NCBI RefSeq assembly: GCF_000316575.1
Contig: NC_019682.1
Span: 3,160,001 to 3,224,000, forward strand
Length of the DNA stretch: 64,000 bases
Source of the DNA: Calothrix sp. PCC 7507
GTDB taxonomy: Bacteria; Cyanobacteriota; Cyanobacteriia; Cyanobacteriales; Nostocaceae
Direction of reading: 5' to 3'
A program made the translations under genes and the position numbers. The notes beneath the pieces were generated by a model. It was not told the DNA's origin, made no database searches, and saw nothing but the letters and a program-made list of their open reading frames with translations. Every line of letters begins with the position of its first letter. The stretch's first letter is position 1. Shown here piece by piece: positions 18,990 through 27,485 of this stretch.

Positions 18990-19787
18990 ATGAGTCTGGT
19001 TTGGCAGGCTGATTTTTATCGTAGTTCCCAGCGTGACACAGCAGGACAAGTTTTATGGGAGTTGTTGCTTTGTGATGCAACTCGCAGCTTTGAGTATACA
19101 GCCACCTGTCCCCAGTCAGCAGCTAATTCCAACTGGCTAACATCTCAAATAGAATTAGCTGCTGGCGGAAAATTTCCAGAAGTGATTCAGGTATTTCGTC
19201 CGCAATCTTTGAGTTTAATAGAGGCTGCGGGGCGCAATTTAGGTATTAACGTCGAACCTACCAGGCGGACTTTGGCAGTAAAGCAGTGGTTAAAAGAGAA
19301 ACAATATCCTTTAGCACTAGATAAGCCACCTCCATCACCATTACCCGAAAATCTTTGGGGAGAACAATGGCGTTTTGCTACACTCCAGGCTGGTGAACTT
19401 GTTGATGTGTTTGCGGAACGCCCAATACCCATTCTGCACATACCAGAATTTCTCCAACCAATCAATTTGGGTTTGGCGTCAACAGTGCCCGTTCCCGGTG
19501 TGGTAATTTATGGTGGTAGACAATCAATGCGTTTAGCGAGATGGTTAAATGAAGCCAGCCCCGTCGAGCTAAATTATATTGCTGGTGAACCCGATGGCTT
19601 GGTTTTAGAAGCCGCTTTAGTGGATAGGTGGATTGTGGCGACATTTGCAGATTCTGAAGTTACAGCCGCAGCAAAGCTCTATGAACAACGCAAACAGCAA
19701 AGTCTCGGATTACATTTTCTGTTAGTGCAACCAGATGATTCGGGGATGACTTACAGTGGCTTTTGGTTGTTGAGGGGAGAGGAGTAA
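18990..19787 (+). CDS. Tab2/Atab2-family RNA-binding protein
   Basis: A 265-residue member of the Tab2 family. In chloroplasts, Tab2/Atab2 binds the psaB leader and supports photosystem I translation; cyanobacterial members are much less studied. The start is set at ATG 18990 because the family begins with WxxDFYRxxxxDxxGxxLWEL (here MSLVWQADFYRSSQRDTAGQ). The frame is open upstream to 18819 but that extension is unlike the family. The conserved core continues with WELLLCDATRSFEYTATCPQ, and the C-terminus ends in GFWLLRGEE, typical of the group. A link to photosystem synthesis here is inference from homology. Confidence 0.82.
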   Translation: MSLVWQADFYRSSQRDTAGQVLWELLLCDATRSFEYTATCPQSAANSNWLTSQIELAAGGKFPEVIQVFRPQSLSLIEAAGRNLGINVEPTRRTLAVKQWLKEKQYPLALDKPPPSPLPENLWGEQWRFATLQAGELVDVFAERPIPILHIPEFLQPINLGLASTVPVPGVVIYGGRQSMRLARWLNEASPVELNYIAGEPDGLVLEAALVDRWIVATFADSEVTAAAKLYEQRKQQSLGLHFLLVQPDDSGMTYSGFWLLRGEE

Positions 19788-19928
19788 CAGGATGGGATTT
19801 TTAAACGCAGAGGAGCGCGGAGGTTAGCGCAGAGGGACGCTGAGGTTTTTTGAGAAAATTTACTATGAATTAATAAAACTTTGGGAAAGTCTGTAGATTT
19901 TACTGTTTCTAGTACCGCAAGGCGGAAG

Positions 19929-19950
19929 TCAAAAGTCAAAAGTCAAAAGT
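19929..19950 (+). repeat. Short tandem repeat (TCAAAAG)x3
   Basis: Three heptamers TCAAAAG lie between the Tab2 gene and the RHH gene. A second low-complexity stretch with CGCAGAGG/CGCGGAGG motifs lies at about 19804-19845. Both are common cyanobacterial intergenic repeats. Confidence 0.65.
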
Positions 19951-20009
19951 AATATGGAGTAAGCTTTTTAGCGATTGAGAATGGTCTGCTTATTTCCGCC
20001 GCACTGTAC

Positions 20010-20033
20010 TAGTATGATGATAAAATCATACTA
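20010..20033. promoter_or_regulatory. Palindromic operator candidate of the RHH gene
   Basis: TAGTATGAT and ATCATACTA form perfect 9-bp arms around a 6-bp spacer (GATAAA), 27 bases before the RHH start codon. Ribbon-helix-helix antitoxins bind such dyads to repress their own promoter. The fit of symmetry and position makes this a good operator candidate. Confidence 0.6.
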
Positions 20034-20059
20034 AACAGTAAAACTAAAAGGTAATACCG

Positions 20060-20299
20060 ATGCTCAAAGTCACAATTACCTTAGAAGACGATAACCTCCG
20101 ATTTGTAGATCAATATGCACAAGGTAATCGTAGTGCATACATCAATAAACTGCTTGCAGAACGCCGTCGCCAAATTTTGCAAGCAGAAATGATTGCAGCC
20201 CTTAAACAGGATGCTGAAGATCCAGAATATCAAGCTGAAATTGCTGCTTGGGATAGTGTTGTTGGAGATGGTATTAATATCTTTAAAATCACTTCTTGA
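20060..20299 (+). CDS. Ribbon-helix-helix (CopG/MazE-like) antitoxin-type protein without a toxin
   Basis: A 79-residue protein. The N-terminal beta-strand MLKVTITLEDDNLRFVDQYA and helix NRSAYINKLLAERRRQ fit an RHH DNA-binding domain. The C-terminal DAEDPEYQAEIAAWDSVVGD resembles the toxin-binding tail of MazE-type antitoxins. In related cyanobacterial operons a MazF/PemK toxin normally follows, often overlapping this tail. Here the last 70 bases overlap the 3' end of a convergent methyltransferase and no toxin frame is present. The final residues (INIFKITS) are probably not native. It looks like an orphan antitoxin left by a deletion or rearrangement. Confidence 0.75.
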   Translation: MLKVTITLEDDNLRFVDQYAQGNRSAYINKLLAERRRQILQAEMIAALKQDAEDPEYQAEIAAWDSVVGDGINIFKITS

Positions 20300-21528
20300 G
20301 CCACAGCTTTCACTACATTAATACTCACCGAATTACCCAGTTGATAGTAAGCTTTATCATCATTAGGATGCAAGATAAAACTATCAGGAAAACCTTGCAG
20401 TCGCGCTGCTTCACGGGGAGTTAGCCGCCGCACTCTCTGATTGTGATAAACTCCTAATCTATTGGCATCACTAGCAACTAGTGTTACGGAAATTTTATCG
20501 GGATCGACAAATTTATAAACCTCAAAGGAAAAATTACCTGATAAAGGTTTATATTTACCATTAATAAATTTTAAATATTTCTTGTTAACTAAAGTATCTA
20601 GAATTTCTCCAAGATGGGGATGTTTAAAAAAGCTAGATATTTGCTCTTTTGTGAGTAATTTTCCATCTTGTTCTCGACCAAATTCTTTATTGCGTCTCTT
20701 TAAAATGAAAAGATTCATTAAAGCAATTTCATCAGCGCTACACTCACCACGCAAGCCTAATTCCCAAGAATGAATCGAGTTTCCACCGCGATAATCAATC
20801 AGCCGCACACCATGTAAGCGATTTAAATTACCATGAAATATCCGTTTTAAAGCATTGACAAACTCTGGTGAACAATCATACTTACTATCAGGATTATTTT
20901 CTAATATATCAGCAACAGTTATAGGCTTTTGAGCAGGATAAAATAAAGATAGTTGCTGAGGATTATAAGAGTGGGAATCTTTCGGCCCCACATCAGACAT
21001 TAATTTCAAGGTAGGAGAAGCATCTAAGATTCCTACTAAATAAATTCTGACTCGGTTTTGCGGTAAGCCGAAGTTAGCGCTGTTGAGTAAAAAAGCATGA
21101 AAGCTATAACCTCTTTTTTGAATTTCATGCTGAATTGTTGCTAGGGTTTTCCCTTCATCATGGCTGTAAAGTCCTCGGACATTTTCAAAAATAAAAGCTT
21201 TTGGCTTATAGCTGTCAAGCAATCTAGCGATTTCAAAAAAAAGTGTACCCCTAATATCACCAAAGCCTGCTTTTTTACCAGCATGAGAAAAAGACTGACA
21301 AGGAAAACCAGCTAATAAAATTTCATGTTCTGGTAGACTATCTATAAGCCGAACATCACCTAAAGGCTTGTGACCAAAATTTTCCTGATAAACTAATTGA
21401 GCATCTGTGTTGATTTCACTGCTTAAAACACATGTGCTTGCTATATTTAAAGAATCAGCAGCTTGTTCAAAGGCTAATCTGATTCCGCCAATTCCTGAAA
21501 ACAAATCAACAAACCGAATCTTCTGCAT
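20230..21528 (-). CDS. C5 DNA-cytosine methyltransferase
   Basis: A 432-residue 5-methylcytosine methyltransferase. Motif I is FVDLFSGIGGIRLAFEQA. The catalytic Cys77 is in motif IV (LLAGFPCQSFSHAG). ENV at 115-117 is motif VI, QNRVRIYLVG motif VIII, RRLTPREAARLQGFPDSF motif IX and YYQLGNSVSINVV motif X. A long variable region (about residues 220-360) should set the target sequence, which I cannot predict. No restriction endonuclease gene is adjacent, so it may be an orphan enzyme. The last 16 or so residues (IPSPTTLSQAAISA) are the antisense reading of the antitoxin-like gene and lie beyond the normal motif X end, pointing to a rearranged 3' junction. Confidence 0.9.
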   Translation of the reverse strand: MQKIRFVDLFSGIGGIRLAFEQAADSLNIASTCVLSSEINTDAQLVYQENFGHKPLGDVRLIDSLPEHEILLAGFPCQSFSHAGKKAGFGDIRGTLFFEIARLLDSYKPKAFIFENVRGLYSHDEGKTLATIQHEIQKRGYSFHAFLLNSANFGLPQNRVRIYLVGILDASPTLKLMSDVGPKDSHSYNPQQLSLFYPAQKPITVADILENNPDSKYDCSPEFVNALKRIFHGNLNRLHGVRLIDYRGGNSIHSWELGLRGECSADEIALMNLFILKRRNKEFGREQDGKLLTKEQISSFFKHPHLGEILDTLVNKKYLKFINGKYKPLSGNFSFEVYKFVDPDKISVTLVASDANRLGVYHNQRVRRLTPREAARLQGFPDSFILHPNDDKAYYQLGNSVSINVVKAVAQEVILKILIPSPTTLSQAAISA

Positions 21529-21539
21529 AGATATTCAGC

Positions 21540-21621
21540 AATATAACTGAGGGTGGAGAAACCCCGCCTCTACAGGCTTTGTGATTTAAAACTGTACATC
21601 ACTGAGCGGAAAACCGCCATA
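21540..21621. repeat. Degenerate family-B MITE-like repeat
   Basis: This contains GGTGGAGAAACCCCGCC, TACAGGCTTTGTGATTTAAA, ACTGTACATCACTGA and GCGGAAAACCGCCATAT. It aligns in order with the element at 13463-13567, but the left end has decayed. It lies in the upstream region of the methyltransferase gene. Confidence 0.5.
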
Positions 21622-21817
21622 TCTTGATACTTATAGTATTCCTATTTGATTTTGAAAATATAGGTTTGGCAGGCAGTGCTACAATATATTACAAAGACGG
21701 ACTAGAATTCTATAAATTCAGTCCGTATAAATATAGGTAATTAATTGTTGTTTATTAAATTTGAATTGTAGTTGGTGTAGAGACGCAAAATTTTACGTCT
21801 CTACAAGGGTTTTAAAA

Positions 21818-22102
21818 TCACTTGGCTTGAACCCGCACCTGCTTTATCATTGCAATTAGAGTTTGGTGAGCATCTTCTGCATTTGCTAAAGTATGGTCGA
21901 AAGGAATGCGAACTGGTACAGTTTCCCCATTCACCTGTGCTGTTAAATCCATACCGTCGGCGTCAATAGCAAGCATCTGGGCTGCTGTTGCATCTACTAC
22001 ACCTGCGAAAGCTTTAGCATAGAGAACCACCGCATCACTATGATCCTCATTCATGTGTTTGCAAATACGTGAGCTGATTTCAGCTGAGAACTCTTCAGAC
22101 AT
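21818..22102 (-). CDS. DUF2470 domain protein
   Basis: A 94-residue protein consisting of one DUF2470 domain (SSRICKHMNEDHSDAVVLYA, then MLAIDADGMDLTA, then RIPFDHTLANAEDAHQTLIA). In other bacteria this domain forms the C-terminal part of HugZ-like haem-degrading and FMN-binding split-barrel proteins, where HMNEDH belongs to the conserved helix. Here it stands alone, as is common in cyanobacteria, so a haem-related role is only a possibility. It is monocistronic and divergent from the phosphatase gene. Confidence 0.8.
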   Translation of the reverse strand: MSEEFSAEISSRICKHMNEDHSDAVVLYAKAFAGVVDATAAQMLAIDADGMDLTAQVNGETVPVRIPFDHTLANAEDAHQTLIAMIKQVRVQAK

Positions 22103-22403
22103 TGTAAAATTCCAAGTAAGCGATACTGCGACTGGGTAAATTCTAAGCTAATGTGGACATAATTTGCTGATGAATACCTTTGTTGAATCTGCCTGATTTT
22201 GACTTTATCACCCCGATCAGGGATCTTTGTGGAACAGGCTTGAGGTTGCCTATTTGCCAATCAATCTGATTTTTAGACTAGAAGTATAAAAATAAATTTA
22301 CAATGAAAGATAGTTTGTCAAGTATTTTTACTTATATTTGTGGAATTTAGACAGCTTAAACTGTAGCAGAACTTCTAAGTAATATTATTCAAGTGAACAA
22401 CAT

Positions 22404-23165
22404 ATGAGTAAAATTAATCGGCGTCGAATTGTAATTGGGGATATACATGGTCACTATGAAGGACTGATGACCTTGCTAGAAGCGATCGCCCCTGGCTCGG
22501 ATGATCAACTCTATTTTTTGGGAGACTTAATCGATCGCGGTCCCCAAAGCGCACAAGTAGTTGATTTTGTCAAAGAAAATAACCATCCATGTTTGCTGGG
22601 TAATCATGAGCAGATGTTATTAAACATTTTGAGCAATGGCGGCGCAACCACCCCAGCAATGCAATCATGGTTATATAGTGGGGGGCAAGCAACTGTAGCC
22701 AGTTATCAAGAGGCAACAATTCCCCACGATCATTTAGATTGGTTTAAGGAGCTACCTACCTATCTTGACTTAGGAGATATTTGGTTAACCCATGCAGGTG
22801 TTGACCCTGAACTTCCTTTGGCGAAACAAACCTCTGAGCAATTTTGCTGGATACGAGACGAGTTTCACAGTATTGAGCAGCCCTACTTCCCAGATAAGCT
22901 AATTATTATTGGTCACACCATCACCTTTACACTACCTGGTGTGGCTCCTGGTCAACTGGCTTTAGGAAAAGGCTGGTTAGATATAGATACTGGTGCTTAT
23001 CATCCCCGGAGTGGCTGGTTGACTGGACTGGACACTACAAATAACTTAGTTTATCAAGTCAACGTCTTTAAAAAGCTAGTTCGGACTTTGACTTTAGCCG
23101 AAGCAGCGATCGCCATTGATCCAACTAAAATCAAAGGCGATCGCCGTAAAAAGCAACAAGCATAG
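22404..23165 (+). CDS. PPP-family serine/threonine protein phosphatase
   Basis: A 253-residue metallophosphoesterase of the bacterial PPP type. It has all three signature blocks: GDIHGHYEG (Asp13, His15), GDLIDRGP (Asp41, Asp44, Arg45) and GNHEQM (Asn67, His68, Glu69). Later histidines in THAGVDPELP and GHTITF complete the dimetal centre. Such enzymes dephosphorylate proteins or act as diadenosine-tetraphosphate hydrolases, and the sequence alone does not decide which. The C-terminus is basic (KGDRRKKQQA). It starts at ATG 22404 within CATATG. Confidence 0.85.
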   Translation: MSKINRRRIVIGDIHGHYEGLMTLLEAIAPGSDDQLYFLGDLIDRGPQSAQVVDFVKENNHPCLLGNHEQMLLNILSNGGATTPAMQSWLYSGGQATVASYQEATIPHDHLDWFKELPTYLDLGDIWLTHAGVDPELPLAKQTSEQFCWIRDEFHSIEQPYFPDKLIIIGHTITFTLPGVAPGQLALGKGWLDIDTGAYHPRSGWLTGLDTTNNLVYQVNVFKKLVRTLTLAEAAIAIDPTKIKGDRRKKQQA

Positions 23166-23188
23166 TCTATTGATTTGGCAAAATGACA

Positions 23189-24049
23189 TTAATACCTAAC
23201 TAATGCCCGAATATTAGCTTTATAAGTATTATTATCTAAACCGTAGCGCCCATTGCTAGGCAGGGAATTAATGGAGTTTTTCAGGGCATTAATGCGATCG
23301 CTAGTTGCTGGGTGAGTACTCAAAAATGTCGGGCCAGAACCATTTTTCAGCAGTTTCTGCATGAAGGAAACCATCCCCGACGGAGCATAACCAGCGCGTG
23401 TCAGAGTTTTTAATCCTCTTTGATCAGCATTAAATTCATCTTGACGACTGCGAGGACGGTTGAGTGCTAGTTCTACACCAATTCCCACTGCTTGATTGCG
23501 ATCTAAACCGGCGGCTGTCGCTAAACCACTAGCAAGGGCTTTTTGCTGCATCTGTTTGACTAGATGTCTACCAGTAATGTGACCAATTTCATGGGCAAGG
23601 ACACTGGCTAGTTCTGCCTCATTGTCTGCTGTTTTCAGCAAACCTGTATTCACATAAACAAAACCGCCTAAAGTCGCAAAGGCATTAATAGCGTCATCTT
23701 CGACTACTTGGAAAGTATAGGGGAGATTGGGGCGATCGCTATTAGCTGCCAACCGCTGACCGATTTGTTCTACATAGCGAACCAACTCAGGGTTGCGACT
23801 CAATCGAACTTCACTGCTCTGCAATTCCTGATTCATCTGCTTACCAAGATCAACTTCTTGGCGATCGGATATATTAGATAGCTGCAGTACCTGGACTCCC
23901 TGTAACAACAGCGGTAGTAAGTCTAGAGCCTTTCCTGGCATAGGTGTACTCAGGCACAGACTCAAGGCGACTACCACCGAAACTAACGGATAAAACCAGC
24001 GACGTCGCCACAAACGATAACTTGCAGACAAGCCTTTCCAATTAATCAT
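23189..24049 (-). CDS. M48-family zinc metalloprotease (BepA/LoiP-like)
   Basis: A 286-residue exported peptidase. The N-terminal hydrophobic segment at about residues 19-41 (YPLVSVVVALSLCLSTP) directs it to the envelope. The zinc motif is HEIGH at 153-157 with the third ligand in DEFNADQRG. AFATLGGFVYVNTGLL and the C-terminal FLSTHPATSDRINAL are typical of periplasmic M48 enzymes that act in outer-membrane protein quality control. No TPR extension is present, unlike BepA. It is convergent with the phosphatase gene. Confidence 0.9.
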   Translation of the reverse strand: MINWKGLSASYRLWRRRWFYPLVSVVVALSLCLSTPMPGKALDLLPLLLQGVQVLQLSNISDRQEVDLGKQMNQELQSSEVRLSRNPELVRYVEQIGQRLAANSDRPNLPYTFQVVEDDAINAFATLGGFVYVNTGLLKTADNEAELASVLAHEIGHITGRHLVKQMQQKALASGLATAAGLDRNQAVGIGVELALNRPRSRQDEFNADQRGLKTLTRAGYAPSGMVSFMQKLLKNGSGPTFLSTHPATSDRINALKNSINSLPSNGRYGLDNNTYKANIRALVRY

Positions 24050-24538
24050 GATCCGGTTTAAGAATAATCTTAGGAGAATATAAAACTATGAGACGAATTT
24101 ACAGCTTTTTAAGTTGCATTTTTCACTCAATACCAAAGATATAAGCTAATCAGCATTTGATTTGCATATTTCATCGTGTAGACTGTTGACTGTTAACTGT
24201 TGACTGTCAACGGTCTACAAAGAAAAATGATTGATTGTGTAACGGATAAGCGTTTTAGCTTATCTCCTTATATAGCCCTCAAGGATTATCATCATTAGCC
24301 CGGGAATATACGCAGAAGACCTCTACCAGAGAACGCACATTTTTCAGCAGTAGCTAGAAGCAGCCAGAACGCTAAAAGTAGGCAAATTCCACACGCAACT
24401 TCAGTAGTCATGATAAACTGTCGCTTGACCTCAACGCTCCACTACTACTATTGCTTGCCAGGTAGGGAACATTGCCATGACCCTCATTAAGCCTGCTGCT
24501 ACAATCGATTATTCCGCTCATATCTGGGAACACTTATT
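24050..24538. other. Intergenic stretch, no gene seen
   Basis: A divergent gap of about 490 bp between the M48 protease and DUF4330 genes. It holds heptamer-type STRR sequence at 24181-24208 (GACTGTTGACTGTTAACTGT and so on). No open frame of protein character and no RNA gene were recognised. Promoters for both neighbours are expected here. Confidence 0.6.
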
Positions 24539-25072
24539 ATGGCTATTTTAGATTCCAAAGGTCGCCTGTTCGGCAAAATCAACCTTCTTGATTTAGGTGC
24601 TGTGCTAGTAATTTTGCTAGTTATATTTGGCATCTTTATCTTCCCCGGAACATCTGGTTCCGTAGCCCAAGTTGGTGCTAAAACAGTACCCATTGAGGTA
24701 GATTTATCAGTTCGTGGTTTGAATGTGCGTGATCCTCAGCAATTATTTGCCAACGGATTACAAAAAGGTGGCAAAACTAACGTAATTATCCGCAATCAAC
24801 CCTATGGACAGATTGGGATTAAATCAATTCAACAACTACCAAGAACAGTAAATGTTACCCAACCTGACGGAACTGTCAAAGAATTACCAGACCCAAAAAC
24901 CAACAACTTTAGTACAGATTTTTTGTTGACTTTAGAAGGCAAAGCACAAGTCACTGCTAATGGGCCAGTTTTAGGTAACAGCAAAGTAAAAATTGGTATG
25001 CCATTTGAATTAGAAGGCTTTAACTACAACTTTAATGCCACAGTTATCGATGTCAGAGTGAAAGATAAATAA
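24539..25072 (+). CDS. DUF4330 family membrane-anchored protein
   Basis: A 177-residue protein of the cyanobacterial DUF4330 family. The N-terminus MAILDSKGRLFGKINLLDLG precedes one membrane helix (AVLVILLVIFGIFIFP, about residues 21-37). A beta-rich soluble domain follows, containing IEVDLSVRGLNVRDPQQLF and ending GFNYNFNATVIDVRVKDK. The family's function is unknown to me. A rho-independent terminator follows, so it is probably monocistronic. Confidence 0.8.
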   Translation: MAILDSKGRLFGKINLLDLGAVLVILLVIFGIFIFPGTSGSVAQVGAKTVPIEVDLSVRGLNVRDPQQLFANGLQKGGKTNVIIRNQPYGQIGIKSIQQLPRTVNVTQPDGTVKELPDPKTNNFSTDFLLTLEGKAQVTANGPVLGNSKVKIGMPFELEGFNYNFNATVIDVRVKDK

Positions 25073-25106
25073 TATTCCTGTTTTGCTGTCTAATATCTAC
25101 TCTTAT

Positions 25107-25130
25107 AGCCCCCTATTGGGTGGCTTTTTT
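25107..25130 (+). terminator. Rho-independent terminator after the DUF4330 gene
   Basis: AGCCCCCTATTGGGTGGCT can fold into a GC-rich stem with one mismatch and is followed by six T residues. It lies 35 bases after the DUF4330 stop codon. Confidence 0.6.
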
Positions 25131-25142
25131 ATGTCTAAAATC

Positions 25143-26201
25143 TTATAATCCTTTGAATCCCATGCCAGTTTCTACTTGCTGTTCTGCTGGTATAGAATTT
25201 ACGTTGCTAAGGGCAAATCTTTTATTTGTCTGCCGCCAAATACCAAATTGGCTTAGGAGTAAGCCTAGTAATATCAAGCTACCGCCGATATATTGAGGTA
25301 AGGTGGGGGCTTCACCCAAAATTAAATATGCTGCTAGCAGTCCTGCAATTGGAGTAAAGGAGCCAATTAAGGAAGCTACAGATACAGTAGATGTTTTCAA
25401 GCCTTTAATCCAGAATGACTGACCTACTACCACAATTAACCCGCCATATAGCAACATCCACTGCCACAAGAACGGTGAAAATACATCAGCAAAATGATCT
25501 CTACCATAAAGTACTAAAGCAATGAAGAAAAAGATGACGGTTCCTAGTGCAGTCCGAAAAATACTGTAGATTCCTAAAGAGATTTGGGAAAGGTATTTCT
25601 TGCCAATAATCGTAGAAATAGCTACAGCTATAGATCCTGCTGCTGCTAACAGTTCCCCTATGCCTAAACCAAAACCTCCCATATTCATCATGCCTTCTCC
25701 TTGAGGCTGAAGAATGATAGATAGAATAACACCGATAAAGGCGGCGATCGCCCCCATAAATTCCCAAAAACTTACCCGTTCCCGCAATAGCCAGACTGAT
25801 AAAGCTAAAGTTAGAGGCGGTTCTAAGCGTCCCACTAAAATAACGTTATTCACCCCTGTGAGTGCGAGTGCTTGGAAAATTAAGCCAGGGGCCAGCGCTC
25901 CTGATAAAATAGCTACTGCTATTAAACTCACCCAATCTTTCCTTGATAGTTGTTTTAAAGCAGCTTTATTCCACTGTTTCCCATAGATGAGAATCAAAAG
26001 TATCAAGGCGCAAAGATTGCCCACGAATAAAACATTACATAAAGAAATCGGATTACGTCCACCCATAAAATGTTGGGCACCAATTTCTGTGAGCTTGCGG
26101 GTGACTGCACTAGATGATCCAAAAATTAGGATTGCTAGCCAGAGATATGTTTGTCCCGAAATTCTATGGATTAAGCGATGTCGTCTTCTCAGTCTAGTCA
26201 C
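25143..26201 (-). CDS. EamA/DMT-superfamily transporter
   Basis: A 352-residue drug/metabolite transporter with two EamA repeats and about ten membrane helices. Recognisable helices include WLAILIFGSSSAVTRKL, LVGRLEPPLTLALSVWLLRE at the end of repeat 1, and GSFTPIAGLLAAYLILGEAP followed by PQYIGGSLILLGLLL in repeat 2. The basic N-terminus (RLRRRHRLIHR) is cytoplasmic by the positive-inside rule. Substrate is not predictable within this superfamily. It is convergent with the DUF4330 gene. Confidence 0.88.
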   Translation of the reverse strand: MTRLRRRHRLIHRISGQTYLWLAILIFGSSSAVTRKLTEIGAQHFMGGRNPISLCNVLFVGNLCALILLILIYGKQWNKAALKQLSRKDWVSLIAVAILSGALAPGLIFQALALTGVNNVILVGRLEPPLTLALSVWLLRERVSFWEFMGAIAAFIGVILSIILQPQGEGMMNMGGFGLGIGELLAAAGSIAVAISTIIGKKYLSQISLGIYSIFRTALGTVIFFFIALVLYGRDHFADVFSPFLWQWMLLYGGLIVVVGQSFWIKGLKTSTVSVASLIGSFTPIAGLLAAYLILGEAPTLPQYIGGSLILLGLLLSQFGIWRQTNKRFALSNVNSIPAEQQVETGMGFKGL

Positions 26202-26505
26202 AATAACACTTAAATTGCTGCTTTCAAGCTATTAGTATATAGTCCTTAATTTATTTATGTCTTTTAATGGTCTTGGTTTTATTTTAAAGAGATCGCAAAA
26301 CTAATACTTCAATTCAGTAAGTCAGTTGGCGTAAATAAACCAAATTATGTTACATAACGTAAATAAACAGACTGAAAACTCTAACCAATGAAAAATGCTT
26401 CTCTACGAGAGGCTATGCCGAAGGCTTTACGGCTACACTCAGTAGAAGTGACCAATGACCAATGACGATCATTACCAGTTAACTTTAATTACGCCGATCT
26501 ACTTA
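26202..26505. other. Intergenic stretch, no gene seen
   Basis: About 300 bp of AT-rich sequence. At 26400-26450 there is a widespread cyanobacterial repeat with CTCTACGAGAGGCTATGCCG and CACTCAGTAGAAGTG. No open frame or RNA gene was recognised. Confidence 0.55.
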
Positions 26506-26988
26506 CTAAATTAAATTGGCAGCACCAAAAGTAGCATTAAACTTGCGACACCAGATAGCAGCAGATTTATATTCTGCTAAATTGATGTTATCAGGAATGA
26601 GATATGTTTGAGCGCCACTAGATTTTTGTAAAGGAGCAAGGATGATATAATCTCCTCTTTTTAACGGATAGGATGGTGGTTTAGTGGAATTAATTACATT
26701 ATCTGCACGATGCAAAATTATTACCAAATCTGGACCTGAGTCAGAAGTCTTAAATGAAGGCTGAAGCTTTAGTAAAAATTTACCGTTTTGATTAATAATA
26801 CGAACTGTTCCTTTAGTTGTATGTTCTCCAGAAGCAAATGTGCCTGACTTGATGGCAGTTGGCTCTTGCAATTGTATTGATGGGGCTAAAGACTTGGCTG
26901 CACTAGACTGATTACTTGATAATTCTTGGACGCAGCTAAATATGGCGATAGAAGACAAACCTAGTATTAACAAATATCTTAATTTCAT
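26506..26988 (-). CDS. DM13-domain lipoprotein
   Basis: A 160-residue protein. A signal peptide ends in a lipobox-like IAIFSC (Cys19), so it is probably anchored to the membrane as a lipoprotein. From about residue 47 (SGTFASGEHTTKGTVRIINQ) it follows the DM13 domain, with GPDLVIILHR, PLKRGDYIILAPLQKSSGAQ and the terminal WCRKFNATFGAANLI, where Cys147 is the conserved cysteine. DM13 domains are proposed to take part in electron transfer or redox reactions, which is unproven here. Confidence 0.8.
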   Translation of the reverse strand: MKLRYLLILGLSSIAIFSCVQELSSNQSSAAKSLAPSIQLQEPTAIKSGTFASGEHTTKGTVRIINQNGKFLLKLQPSFKTSDSGPDLVIILHRADNVINSTKPPSYPLKRGDYIILAPLQKSSGAQTYLIPDNINLAEYKSAAIWCRKFNATFGAANLI

Positions 26989-27485
26989 GAGTTGTATCCT
27001 CTGTTTATTAATCAGTAATATAGCTTTTCTGACCTTTTAACTGATTATCACTTGAACAATTAGTATCAAAATTATGAATATATAAGAATTTATATCTAGA
27101 AAGCTGATATTTTGTTGAGAAAGTTCTTATGAATTTCTCAGCAAAACCTAAATTTTCAGACTATAGGATTAGTATTTGATTTCTGAAATACACGTAGGGG
27201 AGCCACCCTCGTGCGCGGGTTTCCCGCGTTGAGAGGAGTGGCGTTGGGCATTGCCCACCATATCATGGTTTTGGTGGGCATTGCCCACCCTACAGATACG
27301 GAGATTTTTTCAATAATCAAACCGGATTCCTATATGAAGCATCAACCCCAATAAGCATAACCTTTCATCATCAACAAAACAGACTAAAATCAAGTTATTT
27401 CTACGAGGGGCGTAGCTGTAGCAATGTTCTGGGCTTGTTTGACTTAACTGACAATAAAAACATTTATTTTTGTCCACCTAAAACT
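26989..27485. other. Intergenic stretch carrying a family-A MITE
   Basis: Divergent gap between the DM13 gene and the histidine kinase. Its main content is the MITE-like element listed at 27162-27334. The remainder is AT-rich and presumably holds the two promoters. A short frame from TTG 27435 runs into the kinase but is not needed for its domain structure. Confidence 0.6.
27162..27334. repeat. MITE-like element, family A, copy 1
   Basis: A 173-bp element. The left end is TATAGGATTAGTATTTGATT and the right end GGATTCCTATA preceded by AATCAAACC, giving imperfect inverted repeats of about 26 bp. Inside are GTGGGCATTGCCCAC palindromes. TA at both outer ends fits insertion at TA, as for IS630/mariner-type transposases. 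Relatives lie at 42566-42693 and 54342-54493, with a solo end at 33866-33891. Confidence 0.7.

Noticed and set aside
23189-26201. Search for an unusual operon linking the M48 protease, DUF4330 and EamA genes
   Set aside because: Strands alternate, a terminator separates them and each looks like an ordinary single gene.
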